From Blattamonas nauphoetae (taxonomy: Eukaryota; Preaxostyla; Oxymonadida), in contig JARBJD010000645.1 in the NCBI GenBank assembly GCA_033064195.1, positions 1-26,515 of the forward strand: a DNA stretch of 26,515 nt, given 5' to 3'. Positions 1 to 8,741 of the stretch are shown here, piece by piece (positions within the stretch are counted from its first letter, which is position 1; every line of letters starts with the position of its first letter). The notes under the pieces are model-generated. The model searched no databases and was not told the origin of the DNA. It saw only the letters and a list, made by a program, of their open reading frames with translations. Made by a program: the position numbers and the translations under genes.

Positions 1-540
1 CACCTCCTTCTCCTTCCTCCACCTCAACTTGCCTCCCTCGTCCTCCACTCACCTCCCTCGTCCTCCACTCACCTCCCTTCTCCTCCACTTACCTCAACTT
101 GCCTCCCTCGTCCTCCACTCACCTCCCTCGTCCTCCACTCACCTCCCTCGTCCTCCACTCACCTCCCTTCACCTCCACTCACCTCCCTTCTCCTTCACTC
201 ACCTCCACTCACCTCCACTCATCACCGTCGCTCTCCACTCACCTCCACTCATCACCGTCGCCCTCCACTCACCTCCACTCATCACCGTCGCTCTCCACTC
301 ACCTCCCTCGTCCTCCACTCACCTCCCTTCTCCTCCACTCACCTCAACTTGCCTCCCTTCTCCTCCACTCACCTCCCTTCTCCTCCACTTACCTCAACTT
401 GCCTCCCTCGTCCTCCACTCACCTCCACTCATCACCGTCTCTCTCCACTCACCTCCCTTATCCTCCACTCACCTCCCTTCTCCTCCACTCGCCTCTACTC
501 ACCCGGCTCGTCCTTCCTCGCCCCTCCCTCGACTTCCACT
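1..540. repeat. 20-bp pyrimidine-rich tandem array (left edge cut by window)
   Basis: The unit is about 20 bp (acctccctcgtcctccactc) with variants ending ccttc, caactt or catcaccgtcg. It breaks down after about 500 and fades into CT-rich sequence. The top strand is almost free of G outside the CG steps. Long frames of 210-253 codons run through it on the plus strand only because the unit carries no stop codon. Their product is a low-complexity Ser/Pro/Leu/His string and two of them overlap in different frames, so I do not call a gene. Confidence 0.9.
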
Positions 541-1021
541 CACCCATTTCTCCTCATCATCTCCAACTCATCTCCACTACTCCCCGTCATCCTCCAATCG
601 TCCCCCTCGTTCCTCCTCCGCCATCAAACTGTCTCTTCTCGACCATTCGCCATCCTCCACTCATTATTTCACACACTCTTTCCATCTTCATTTTCTCTTT
701 CACACATATTGTTGTTTTCGTCACAAAATAAACTTTTCTTTCAAAAATTCACCAAAGCAAAATCACTTGTTTGAGAGACTACATCACTAAAACCGAATAA
801 AACCGAATTCATTCATCCAAGCTACAATTGAGTACGAAGTTAGGAGAACAGAGGAGAGAATGAGAGAAGAAGTTTTATTGGTGGTGAAGCAGACATTCAC
901 CCTTCCTACCACATCCAGTGCAGTGAGGAAGATGGTTGAAAGAAGGGAGCAGACCAAATGAAGATCAACCCATATTTTCGTAAAACACACAACAGACTGG
1001 TCTACTGGTGTGAATAGATCG
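541..1021. other. No gene seen; decayed array tail and AT-rich spacer
   Basis: CT-rich remnants of the array run to about 670, followed by T/A-rich sequence. I see no conserved frame, RNA gene or terminal repeat. The spacer lies between the array and a dispersed repeat, and the same order is seen after the array at 3818-6290. Confidence 0.6.
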
Positions 1022-1160
1022 AAAAAAACACTATTTATCAGTTATTTGAGGTGAAAAAGAGCAAATGGGTTGAAATCAACAAATTCGAAAAAAAGAAAGC
1101 CGAGAGGAGGATTTGATGGGGGGTGCTCGAACTTTTCTATGATGTCAAAAATATTGACCC
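1022..1160 (+). repeat. Dispersed repeat, copy A
   Basis: This segment matches 6594-6731. Both begin with a run of A, then cact.att..cag.tatttgaggtg, and both end with a nearly identical stretch of about 35 nt containing gctcgaacttttctatga and tgtcaaaaatatt. The core atgatgtcaaaaatatt is found a third time on the minus strand at 19867, where it starts an open frame. The copies are diverged in the middle. It could be the end of a mobile element or a duplicated 5' exon; the frame SMMSKIL is open in all three. Confidence 0.7.
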
Positions 1161-1299
1161 ATTTACAGAGCTGATGTGGTTGAACATATGAACGAAAACT
1201 GACTTGTGGGTTGATTGAGACCTTTGTTGTCTCTTTGTGTCGCATCCCAACACATTTTCTCTAGAAACCTAAAACTAACTATCCCATCAAGAATTTCCT

Positions 1300-3055
1300 T
1301 CAGGATGCAAGAATACCTCTCAAAATCAGATTCGACAACAAGTACCCACGGGAAGGCGATTTATGACCTTCTCTTGAAACAGCATAGTGACTATCCAGCA
1401 GCTCCTCTCATCCGAGCTCTGGATAGTCGTCGGGAACTGATACCAATTAGGCAGATTGTACAAGCTCATTATAACAGTTTGTATCTCTTTTCTCTCATTC
1501 TTTTTCACTTTAGCAAAATTCACTTCATTATTGTCATCACTATCTCATTTGTACAACGAAATGAGGAATAATGATGACAAGGTTAGGTTGATGCAGTGTG
1601 TTTCGCAGGTATGTAGTCTCCACGAAACACAAACCTTCGGCTTCCGTGTCGAAGAGGGAGGCTTCTACGCACACTCCCGCTTCGACACAATAAATGGAAG
1701 ACCGAGAGCACCAACTCGTCGGAGACCGGCCTCGAAACAGGTTTAATTTTCCTTTTCTTTTCCATAATCACCAACAGAAAATTAACATAGAGGAAGATGA
1801 AGTCCTGATGAAAGCCATCATGGACAATACATCCCAAGCTGTGAATCACAGTCGAAACTCAGTAAAAAGAAGAAAACAGTTTGCCCTCTTTATTCTCATT
1901 GTTTTATTATCTCTCAAACAGAACCTTCGGTCCTTGACTCGCTCGACAAAGACGACGAGGACTTCCTTCTGAATCATTCGAACTCGCAACACCAAACCAT
2001 ATCTCCAAATACCTCAACAAATATCAAACCAAAACTAGAACCAAGGCTCCTCTCCTCAACAAAGAAGGACCTTCATCAGAAATTGGTTCAAGATGGCAAA
2101 ACCAAAATGTCCTATTCTTCATTTTGTAAAAACAAATTTTCTAAAAAGCAACAAAAGAACAGACCTTTGCTCAATTTGTGAGCGAGGCAAACATCTACAA
2201 AAACAAGAAACAAACAACAAATTAACAGAAAAGAAAAAAGAATTAGAAACAATAAAAACACAAAGAAATAGCAGAAAACAAAGAAATTATTACAATTACT
2301 GCACCTCACACATCGACGATAACTCTTTAGTTATCGTGATGGATTTTAAAGAAAATTGGCGTTTGCCTCTTGCAAACGACCAAATCGGACACGATTTTTA
2401 TTCACAGACACAAGTTTCTCATTTATGTATCACTTGTTTCACCTCACAGAATTCTGTTATCACCAAATCATATCACAACTTTATTTCCCTGTTCTTTCAC
2501 ACGACCACCGTTTTGTTCAGGAATGTCTAACCGATTTATTTGCTCTTGATTCATATAGTTCCAAAACTCACATCACTGTTTTCTCTGATACTGGTCCTCA
2601 TTTTAGGAACCAGTATGTTCTCGGTTACTTCCTTTCTTCTGAAAACCCCTGTTTTAGGGAAGAAAGTTTCATATTGTTTCTTTGCTGAGCAGCATGGTAA
2701 AACTGCTGCGACTCCGAATTCGGAGTTTTAACGAATTGTGTTTCACATCACCTCAAACACCCCATCCGCTCTTCGGATGAACTTCGTGCGTTTTCACTTC
2801 GCATTTCGAAAGTTTCCCAGTAATGAAAGTAATACCTTTCATTACTTCCCCGAGTATGTCTCTTTTCCATAGTGACCTTTTCTCTGACTTGTAGGCATAC
2901 TGTCTTCCCAGACAGTCATTCTTACTTTAGGGTTATTATCACCGGTCTCAAAGAATATCTTGGTTTTTACGTTCCGAAACCTCCTTGACCGGTGCCCCAG
3001 TTTGTGTTAACTCATCTTCTTTTCTTTTCTCTTACGTTTTCATGAGAAGCGGGGA
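1300..3055 (+). pseudogene. DDE-type DNA transposase, interrupted
   Basis: Read across frames, the region gives a chain typical of a eukaryotic DDE transposase. It has a helical N-terminal part, a VCSLHETQTFGFRV stretch near 1607-1650, a SYSSFC segment near 2115, a zinc-like DLCSICERGK near 2163-2192, the first catalytic Asp in VIVMDFKENW near 2330-2360, a second in VFSDTGPHFRN near 2578-2612, and FFAEQHGK near 2678-2700 followed in another frame by CDSEFGVLTNC. Two GT-AG introns of 37 nt each (1477-1513 and 1741-1777) and one of 60-71 nt ending at 1921 explain the 5' gaps. Further frame changes near 2140, 2435-2465, 2640-2665 and 2698-2702 have no intron and mark decay. Stops follow after about 2820. 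Start not determined. The motif reading is from memory of the family; no search was run. Confidence 0.72.
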
Positions 3056-3436
3056 GTGGATAAGAGGGAGCGGAAGGTGTATGAGAAGGAAGAAGTGGAG
3101 AGGCGGGACGAGAATGAGTTGAGTTCGGGACTTCAGTCTATTACTTCTTTCGTTACTCTTGCATTCCGACTTCTGTTTCATCTTCTCCTACTTCTGTTAT
3201 TTTGATACTTCTCCTAATTCTCAAATTATTGATTCATCTTATCATTCTCCTATTCTTCATTCTTCTCCTCATTCTCCTAATTCTCAAACTTCCCTTTTCA
3301 ACCTATTGCTCCTCCTTCTCCTATCCTTTTTCTTCTCCTCATTCTCCTATTCTTCTTTCTCCTCCAAGCTCTCCAATTCTTTTTCATTCTGATTCATTTT
3401 TCACCTCACCCTTTGATAACTATTAAACCAATACCA

Positions 3437-3555
3437 CCTCGCTCATTCCATACCTGGCTTATCCTGCCAGGCCTTTGGCCGAACAGGGCTAGCCTAGTAC
3501 CATCAATGGCCTTGTGTCCGGTACTAGGTTCACAGCAGGACTTGAATGAGTGAGG
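3437..3555 (+). ncRNA. Candidate branched structured RNA or fold-back
   Basis: A 12-bp outer stem pairs 3437-3448 with 3544-3555, with a single G-U pair. Inside it, CCTGGC (3453-3458) pairs with GCCAGG (3466-3471) over a 7-nt loop, GGCC pairs with GGCC across TTT at 3470-3480, and CCTAGTACC (3493-3501) pairs perfectly with GGTACTAGG (3520-3528) over an 18-nt loop. I do not recognise it as tRNA, 5S, SRP or RNase P RNA; no A/B box pattern was seen. It may be part of the transposon 3' region, and the plus frame through it is nearly open, so a coding role is not excluded. Confidence 0.45.
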
Positions 3556-3674
3556 ACAACACTGAAACACTTATTTTCATTCTTGATTTCTTCATTAGAC
3601 AATTCCTATTGTATATTTCACATTTCTTCTCTTGTATCAACAATCATTCTCTTTCCTGTCTTCTCATTTTGTAG

Positions 3675-3779
3675 GTTGTCGATCCTTCACTCAATTTCTC
3701 CTCGAGATTTTGGGTCATTGCACCAAGTATACTTCAGAAGCGGAAGGAAAATCGATATGACTTAATCCTTCTTAGTTAA
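3675..3779 (+). CDS. Possible C-terminal exon of the transposase
   Basis: A T-rich stretch ending ttttgtag at 3674 looks like a 3' splice site. It is followed by 34 open codons (VVDPSLNFSSRFWV, then IAPSILQKRKENRYDLILLS) and TAA at 3777. The charged, basic tail is plausible as the end of the upstream transposase but I cannot link it to a specific donor site. It sits 40 nt before the tandem array begins. Confidence 0.3.
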   Translation, partial: VVDPSLNFSSRFWVIAPSILQKRKENRYDLILLS

Positions 3780-3817
3780 TTCTTTTTCTACCAGATTTCC
3801 TTTGCGATAGAGGACAT

Positions 3818-6290
3818 TCTTCCATCGCCACCAAACACTCCACTTCGCTCCCCATCGCCACCAAACACTCCACTTCGCTCTCCATCGCCACCAAACACTC
3901 CACTTCGCTCTCCATCGCCACCAAACACTCGTCTTCGCTCCCCATCGCCACCAAACACTCCACTTCGCTCCCCATCGCCACCAAACACTCCACTTCGCTC
4001 TCCATCGCCACCAAACACTCCACTTCGCTCTCCATCGCCACCAAACACTCGTCTTCGCTCCCCATCGCCACCAAACACTCGTCTTCGCTCCCCATCGCCA
4101 CCAAACACTCCTCTTCGCTCTCCATCGCCACCAAGCACTCGTCTTCGCTCTCCATCGCCACCAAACACTCCACTTCGCTCTCCATCGCCACCAAACACTC
4201 CACTTCGCTCTCCATCGCCACCAAACACTCCACTTCGCTCTCCATCGCCACCAAACACTCCACTTTGCACCCATCGCCACCAAACACCTCTTCGCTCTCC
4301 ATCGCCACCAAACACTCCACTTCGCTCTCCATCGCCACCAAACACTCCACTTTGCTCTCCATCGCCACCAAACACTCCACTTTGCTCTCCATCGCCACCA
4401 AACACTCCACTTTGCTCCCCATCGCCACCAAACACTCCACTTCGCTCCCCATCGCCACCAAACACTCCACTTCGCTCCCCATCTGCCACCAAACACTCCA
4501 CTTCGCTCTCCATCGCCACCAAACACTCCACTTTGCTCTCCATCGCCACCAAACACTCCACTTTGCTCTCCATCGCCACCAAACACTCCACTTCGCTCCC
4601 CATCGCCACCAAACACTCCTCTTCGCTCTCCATCGCCACCAAACACTCCACTTTGCTCTCCATCGCCACCAAACACTCCACTTCGCTCCCCATCGCCACC
4701 AAACACTCCTCTTCGCTCCCCATCGCCACCAAACACTCCTCTTCGCTCCCCATCGCCACCAAACACTCCACTTCGCTCCCATCGCCACCAAACACTCCAC
4801 TTTGCTCTCCATCGCCACCAAACACTCCACTTCGCTCCCCATCGCCACCAAACACTCCACTTCGCTCCCCATCGCCACCAAACACTCCTCTTCGCTCTCC
4901 ATCGCCACCAAACACTCCACTTCGCTCCCCATCGCCACCAAACACTCCACTTCGCTCCCCATCGCCACCAAACACTCCTCTTCGCTCTCCATCGCCACCA
5001 AACACTCCACTTTGCTCTCCATCGCCACCAAACACTCCACTTCGCTCCCCATCGCCACCAAACACTCCTCTTCGCTCCCCATCGCCACCAAACACTCCTC
5101 TTCGCTCTCCATCGCCACCAAACACTCCACTTTGCTCTCCATCGCCACCAAACACTCCACTTCGCTCCCCATCGCCACCAAACACTCCTCTTCGCTCCCC
5201 ATCGCCACCAAACACTCCACTTCGCTCCCCATCGCCACCAAACACTCCACTTTGCTCTCCATCGCCACCAAACACTCCACTTCGCTCCCCATCGCCACCA
5301 AACACTCCACTTCGCTCCCCATCGCCACCAAACACTCGTCTTCGCTCCCCATCGCCACCAAACACTCCACTTCGCTCCCCATCGCCACCAAACACTCTTC
5401 GCTCCCCATCGCCACCAAACACTCCACTTCGCTCCCCATCGCCACCAAACACTCCACTTCGCTCTCCATCGCCACCAAACACTCCTCTTCGCTCCCCATC
5501 GCCACCAAACACTCCACTTCGCTCCCCATCGCCACCAAACACTCCACTTCGCTCCCCATCGCCACCAAACACTCCACTTCGCTCTCCATCGCCAGCAAAC
5601 ACTCCTCTTCGCTCTCCATCGCCACCAAACACTCCACTTCGCTCTCCATCGCCACCAAACACTCCTCGCTCTCCATCGCCACCAAACACTCCACTTCGCT
5701 CCCCATCGCCACCAAACACTCCTCTTCGCTCTCCATCGCCACCAAACACTCCTCTTCGCTCTCCATCGCCACCAAACACTCCACTTTGCTCTCCATCGCC
5801 ACCAAACACTCCACTTCGCTCCCCATCGCCACCAAACACTCCTCTTCGCTCTCCATCGCCACCAAACACTCTTCGCTCCCCATCGCCACCAAACACTCCT
5901 CTTCGCTCTCCATCGCCACCAAACACCTCTTCGCTCCCCATCGCCACCAAACACTCCACTTCGCTCTCCATCGCCACCAAACACTCCACTTCGCTCTCCA
6001 TCGCCACCAAACACTCCACTTCGCTCTCCATCGCCACCAAACACTCCACTTTGCTCTCCATCGCCACCAAACACTCCACTTCGCTCTCCATCGCCACCAA
6101 ACACTCCTCTTCGCTCCCCATCGCCACCAAACTCTCCACTTCGCTCCCCATCGCCACCAAACACTCCACTTCGCTCTCCATCGCCACCAAACACTCCACT
6201 TCGCTCTCCATCGCCACCAAACACTCACTTCGCTCTCCATCGCCACCAAACACTCGTCTTCGCTCCCCATCGCCACCAAGCACTTCCTTT
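3818..6290. repeat. 30-bp tandem array, about 80 copies, open in five frames
   Basis: The consensus unit is catcgccaccaaacactc followed by cacttcgctctc, 30 bp in all. Variants alternate C/T at tcc/ccc, cac/ctc/cgtc and ttcg/tttg. A few units are short (for example near 4271, 4779, 5395, 5668, 5867 and 5925), which shifts every frame. The unit has no stop in three minus and two plus frames, giving overlapping open frames of 617-845 codons that encode decapeptide repeats such as GVFGGDGERS (minus) or SPSPPNTPLR (plus). Unit indels moving all frames together argue against coding. A higher-order pattern is visible within it. Confidence 0.93.
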
Positions 6291-6593
6291 TTCTTCCCTT
6301 GTCCTCCATCCATCACCTTTGTCCCTTATCTAACCACAAATCTCCTTCACAACACTCCAAAGTCATTTTTCATTCCTCATTCTTGAAGTCACTTTCATAT
6401 CTCTTAATCACTAACAATCTTAATTCAATCTTGATTATTTCCTTCTCGTTTCCTCTCAGCATCAAAACTTTCTCACAAACAACAAAACGAGTGTCGTGAG
6501 GACGATAGTTGAGAGAACATCGCCAACCGTCATAAGATCATCCCGTCAATTGTTTTTTTCTCAGTCTGATTAGATTTCTGGCGGGAAGATTTT
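6291..6593. other. No gene seen; array tail and AT-rich spacer
   Basis: CT-rich decay of the array, then AT-rich sequence leading to the dispersed repeat. No conserved frame or RNA gene recognised. Confidence 0.55.
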
Positions 6594-6731
6594 GAAAAAA
6601 AACACTTATTAGCAGCTATTTGAGGTGTGACAAGAGTAGTTGGAGAGAGACAGGAAAAGTTGAAAAAAGAATGGCGACGGTTGGTTTCGATGTAGGCTCG
6701 AACTTTTCTATGATGTCAAAAATATTAACCC
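6594..6731 (+). repeat. Dispersed repeat, copy B
   Basis: This is the partner of 1022-1160. As there, it lies about 300-500 nt downstream of a pyrimidine-rich tandem array. The open frame through its end (SMMSKILTQFNRMGRLRFRKRR) runs to 6824, but nothing shows it is expressed. Confidence 0.7.
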
Positions 6732-6782
6732 AGTTTAATCGGATGGGGAGGCTTCGGTTTCGTAAAAGACGAATTTCGTGTT

Positions 6783-6998
6783 CTAAAAGAAGAAAAGAGG
6801 TGAATGAAAGAAAGAGTCACCATTGAGGAAGTTCTGTTTTCTTTTATTGCTCGCATGTGTTTTCACTGCATCTGAAGTTAAAGTCCTGGCATGTTGATGG
6901 CGAAGAAGGTTTGCTTCGACGTCTTTCAGACATGGGGCATTTGGATCGATCCTCTTCAAACAGGGAAGACACACGATAAAACCCCGCTTGAAGAACAA
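6783..6998 (-). CDS. Short exon-like frame, unknown
   Basis: The frame is 71 codons, contains KRIDPNAPCLKDVEANLLRH and then a basic stretch NKRK, and ends in a Phe-rich tail that looks like an intron read through. It is not recognised as any family. Composition of the first 50 residues is protein-like; the tail is not. It could be one exon of a lost gene. Confidence 0.2.
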   Translation of the reverse strand: MFFKRGFIVCLPCLKRIDPNAPCLKDVEANLLRHQHARTLTSDAVKTHASNKRKQNFLNGDSFFHSPLFFF

Positions 6999-7100
6999 AA
7001 AGCAGGAAACCTTGGAAAACGAAATGGATGTCCGGTCATTTACGTTCTCAGTTCGTAAATTGGTTTGAGTGGTTTCAAAGTGTATGAATGGCTATTCCAA

Positions 7101-7480
7101 CTGTCACTCCGGCTTCCGGTTCTTGGGTCTTGCCAAATTGAGGTAAGGTTAGATCGTCGGTGTTTTGCGAATTTAGGTTAATGATGAAGGGAAACAAGTT
7201 ACGAAAATGAGATAGGAGAAACAAGGGACAGTATTTGAAGTGAAAGCTGTTGTGAGGTCTGAATGCTGTGATGATCGGAGTGAATTATGGGTTCGCAAGC
7301 CACAGTTCTCCCCAACTATAGCTGAACACCGATCACTAAATCATTGATTCAATTTGAGAAGTTCTGAACTGCAGTTTTGTGAAGTGGAGAAAAACTGAAA
7401 TGGAGTTAAATAAATGTATTGTCTGATCGCACCCTTTATTCCTTGTTACAAGACCCAAGAACCGGAAGTCGGAGTGACAG
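7101..7480. repeat. 32-nt inverted repeats 316 nt apart
   Basis: Positions 7101-7132 and the reverse complement of 7449-7480 match at 31 of 32 bases (ctgtcactccg, G or A, cttccggttcttgggtcttg). The arms face outward with CTGTCAC at both outer ends, as in a small non-autonomous DNA element. Flanking duplication is at best the dinucleotide AA. Both arms also translate as CHS(G/D)FRFLGL on opposite strands, so a pair of inverted exon fragments is an alternative. Confidence 0.6.
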
Positions 7481-7895
7481 AAGTGTGGTTGTGTTCTGTC
7501 TGAATTGACACTTGATGAATGCCACAATCGAGTACAGAATCAGAAATCATCACTCCATGGTTGAGCTCGAACAGAAAAGAAATGCAGATGTGTTGATAAG
7601 AGGACAAGGATGGTAATCGGGATCAGACACTGAATAGCCTGAAGTGTGACTCAGGTGCAAGAAAATAGAAAAGGATGGTCATTCTGTGTCAATGACAGAT
7701 TAACCTAACCAATATCGAGGAAGGATAAGAAGTCGAGAGTATTGAGAGAATACGGGTGATGGTAAGATCAACACAGACATGTGAAGATGTGACAAATTTT
7801 GATTTGCGAAGAGTTTTCGAGAGTCAAAGCGAATTGTGAGCATTTAGAGTGAAATGTCATGAAATGGCAAGGGCAAACATAAAAAAATCGAGAAA
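7481..7895. other. No gene seen
   Basis: Mixed-composition sequence with frequent stops in all frames. I recognise no exon, RNA or repeat here. Confidence 0.5.
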
Positions 7896-7901
7896 TCTTT
7901 T

Positions 7902-7980
7902 GGATCTGCGTGTAACCATTTGGATCTGCGCGTATCCGAAAAAATGGATCTGCGCGTAGCGAAAATCGGATCTGCGCCTA
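7902..7980. repeat. Four spaced copies of a 13-nt word
   Basis: ggatctgcg(c/t)(g/c)ta occurs at 7902-7914, 7922-7934, 7946-7958 and 7968-7980, starts 20-24 nt apart, separated by unrelated AT-rich spacers. Read on the minus strand the word is TACGCGCAGATCC. The last copy ends four bases from the stop that truncates the kinase pseudogene. I noticed no other copy in the window. Confidence 0.8.
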
Positions 7981-7983
7981 TAC

Positions 7984-8741
7984 TTAACCATACAGAACCA
8001 CTCCCAACGACCACACATCTGCTTCACATGTTGCCTTTCCGGTGTCTGATTCCATCCGCTCTGGCGATACGTACAGTTGGGTCATCGCGGAATGAGTAGC
8101 AGACACATCTTCCGATTCCGCAGCTCCAAAATCACCTGTTCAAGAAAACGTAGAAGATAGCGAGAATGACGAAAATAAGAGACAAAGAAGAGACAGACAG
8201 AGTTTCGCATGACCATCTGCGTCGATCAGAATGTTCTCCATTTTGATGTCGCCATGTGCTGTCTTCCCGCCTTTCTCCGAACGGATCAATTCCAGCGCCT
8301 ATGCCACATCCTCCATCACTCGATACACATCCTGAAGGTATTAACAAAATCAAAAATGGATGGCAATAAGGAGAAAACAAAACAGTTTACGAAGGATAAC
8401 ATGAAAAAATGGCAGTGGATTAACACACTTCTCGTGCCATCAGCACTTTCCTTGTTGTGTAATCCCGAACCATTTCCGCAAGGACTTTCCTCCCAGTTCC
8501 ATCACCATCACTTTCGTGTTGTCCATCGTCACCACTTCCTTCAATTTCACAATTCGAGAATGCGAGAATCATTGCAGCCTCTCAACCTCTCGGTCAAAAC
8601 GCTCAATATCTTTCTGCGTCAAGCACTGCACCATCTTTCCTGCATAGTGCATGTTCGATGACTTTTCAATCATTTCCACAACCGTCCCAAAGCCGCCAGA
8701 GTTGATGATCCGAACACATGAATCTGAACAACAACCACAAT
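7984..8741 (-). pseudogene. Eukaryotic-type protein kinase domain, truncated and broken
   Basis: The domain reads in order on the minus strand: a glycine loop in NSGGFGTVVEM (about 8727-8690), a conserved Lys in YAGKMV, a helix-C Glu in DREVERL, HSRIVKL, a MELGGKSL hinge, the catalytic loop HGDIKMENIL (about 8240), the CDFGAAE magnesium loop, SPER in place of APE, and DVWSLGVVLYG (ending 7984). An acceptor TTGTTCAG at about 8742 opens the piece. Introns of 97 nt (8428-8332) and 63 nt (8198-8136) rejoin the frame, the second restoring the Cys of CDFG. Defects: a TGA where CGA is expected after EVERLQ, one base missing near the LGGKSL segment, a TAG where CAG is expected in DVAQAL (8301-8299), and loss of everything after subdomain IX. 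The regulatory or membrane part upstream was not identified. Confidence 0.85.

Larger units (their letters stand above)
1215..3779 (+). mobile_element. Decayed DNA transposon with a DDE-type transposase
   Basis: The element is inferred from a transposase-like coding region (see the separate entry) followed by matching downstream pieces as far as a C-terminal exon-like frame ending at 3779. I could not find matching terminal inverted repeats or a target-site duplication, so both ends are approximate; dispersed repeat copy A (1022-1160) may belong to the left end. The interior carries an unusual run of perfect short inverted repeats. It lies between two tandem arrays. The family name is uncertain; it resembles DDE transposases known to me from protist genomes. 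Confidence 0.6.

Noticed and set aside
29-790. Ser/Pro/His-rich frames of 141-253 codons at the left end
   Set aside because: They are read-through of the 20-bp array in two different frames, with no protein-like flank.
3437-3555. tRNA or 5S rRNA gene
   Set aside because: The stem layout does not give a cloverleaf with an anticodon loop, and no A or B box is seen.
1215-3779. Virus-derived or retroviral-type element
   Set aside because: The motifs fit a DDE transposase of a plain DNA transposon. No reverse transcriptase, capsid, packaging ATPase or polymerase sequence was recognised anywhere in the window.
3762-6499. Open frames of 617-845 codons on both strands
   Set aside because: They are products of a stop-free 30-bp tandem unit. 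All frames are open together and shift together at short units.
7902-7980. CRISPR array
   Set aside because: Repeats are only 13 nt with spacers of 7-11 nt, and the host is a eukaryote.
8209-8661. 150-codon plus-strand frame
   Set aside because: It is antisense to the kinase exons and introns on the minus strand and has no recognisable sequence.
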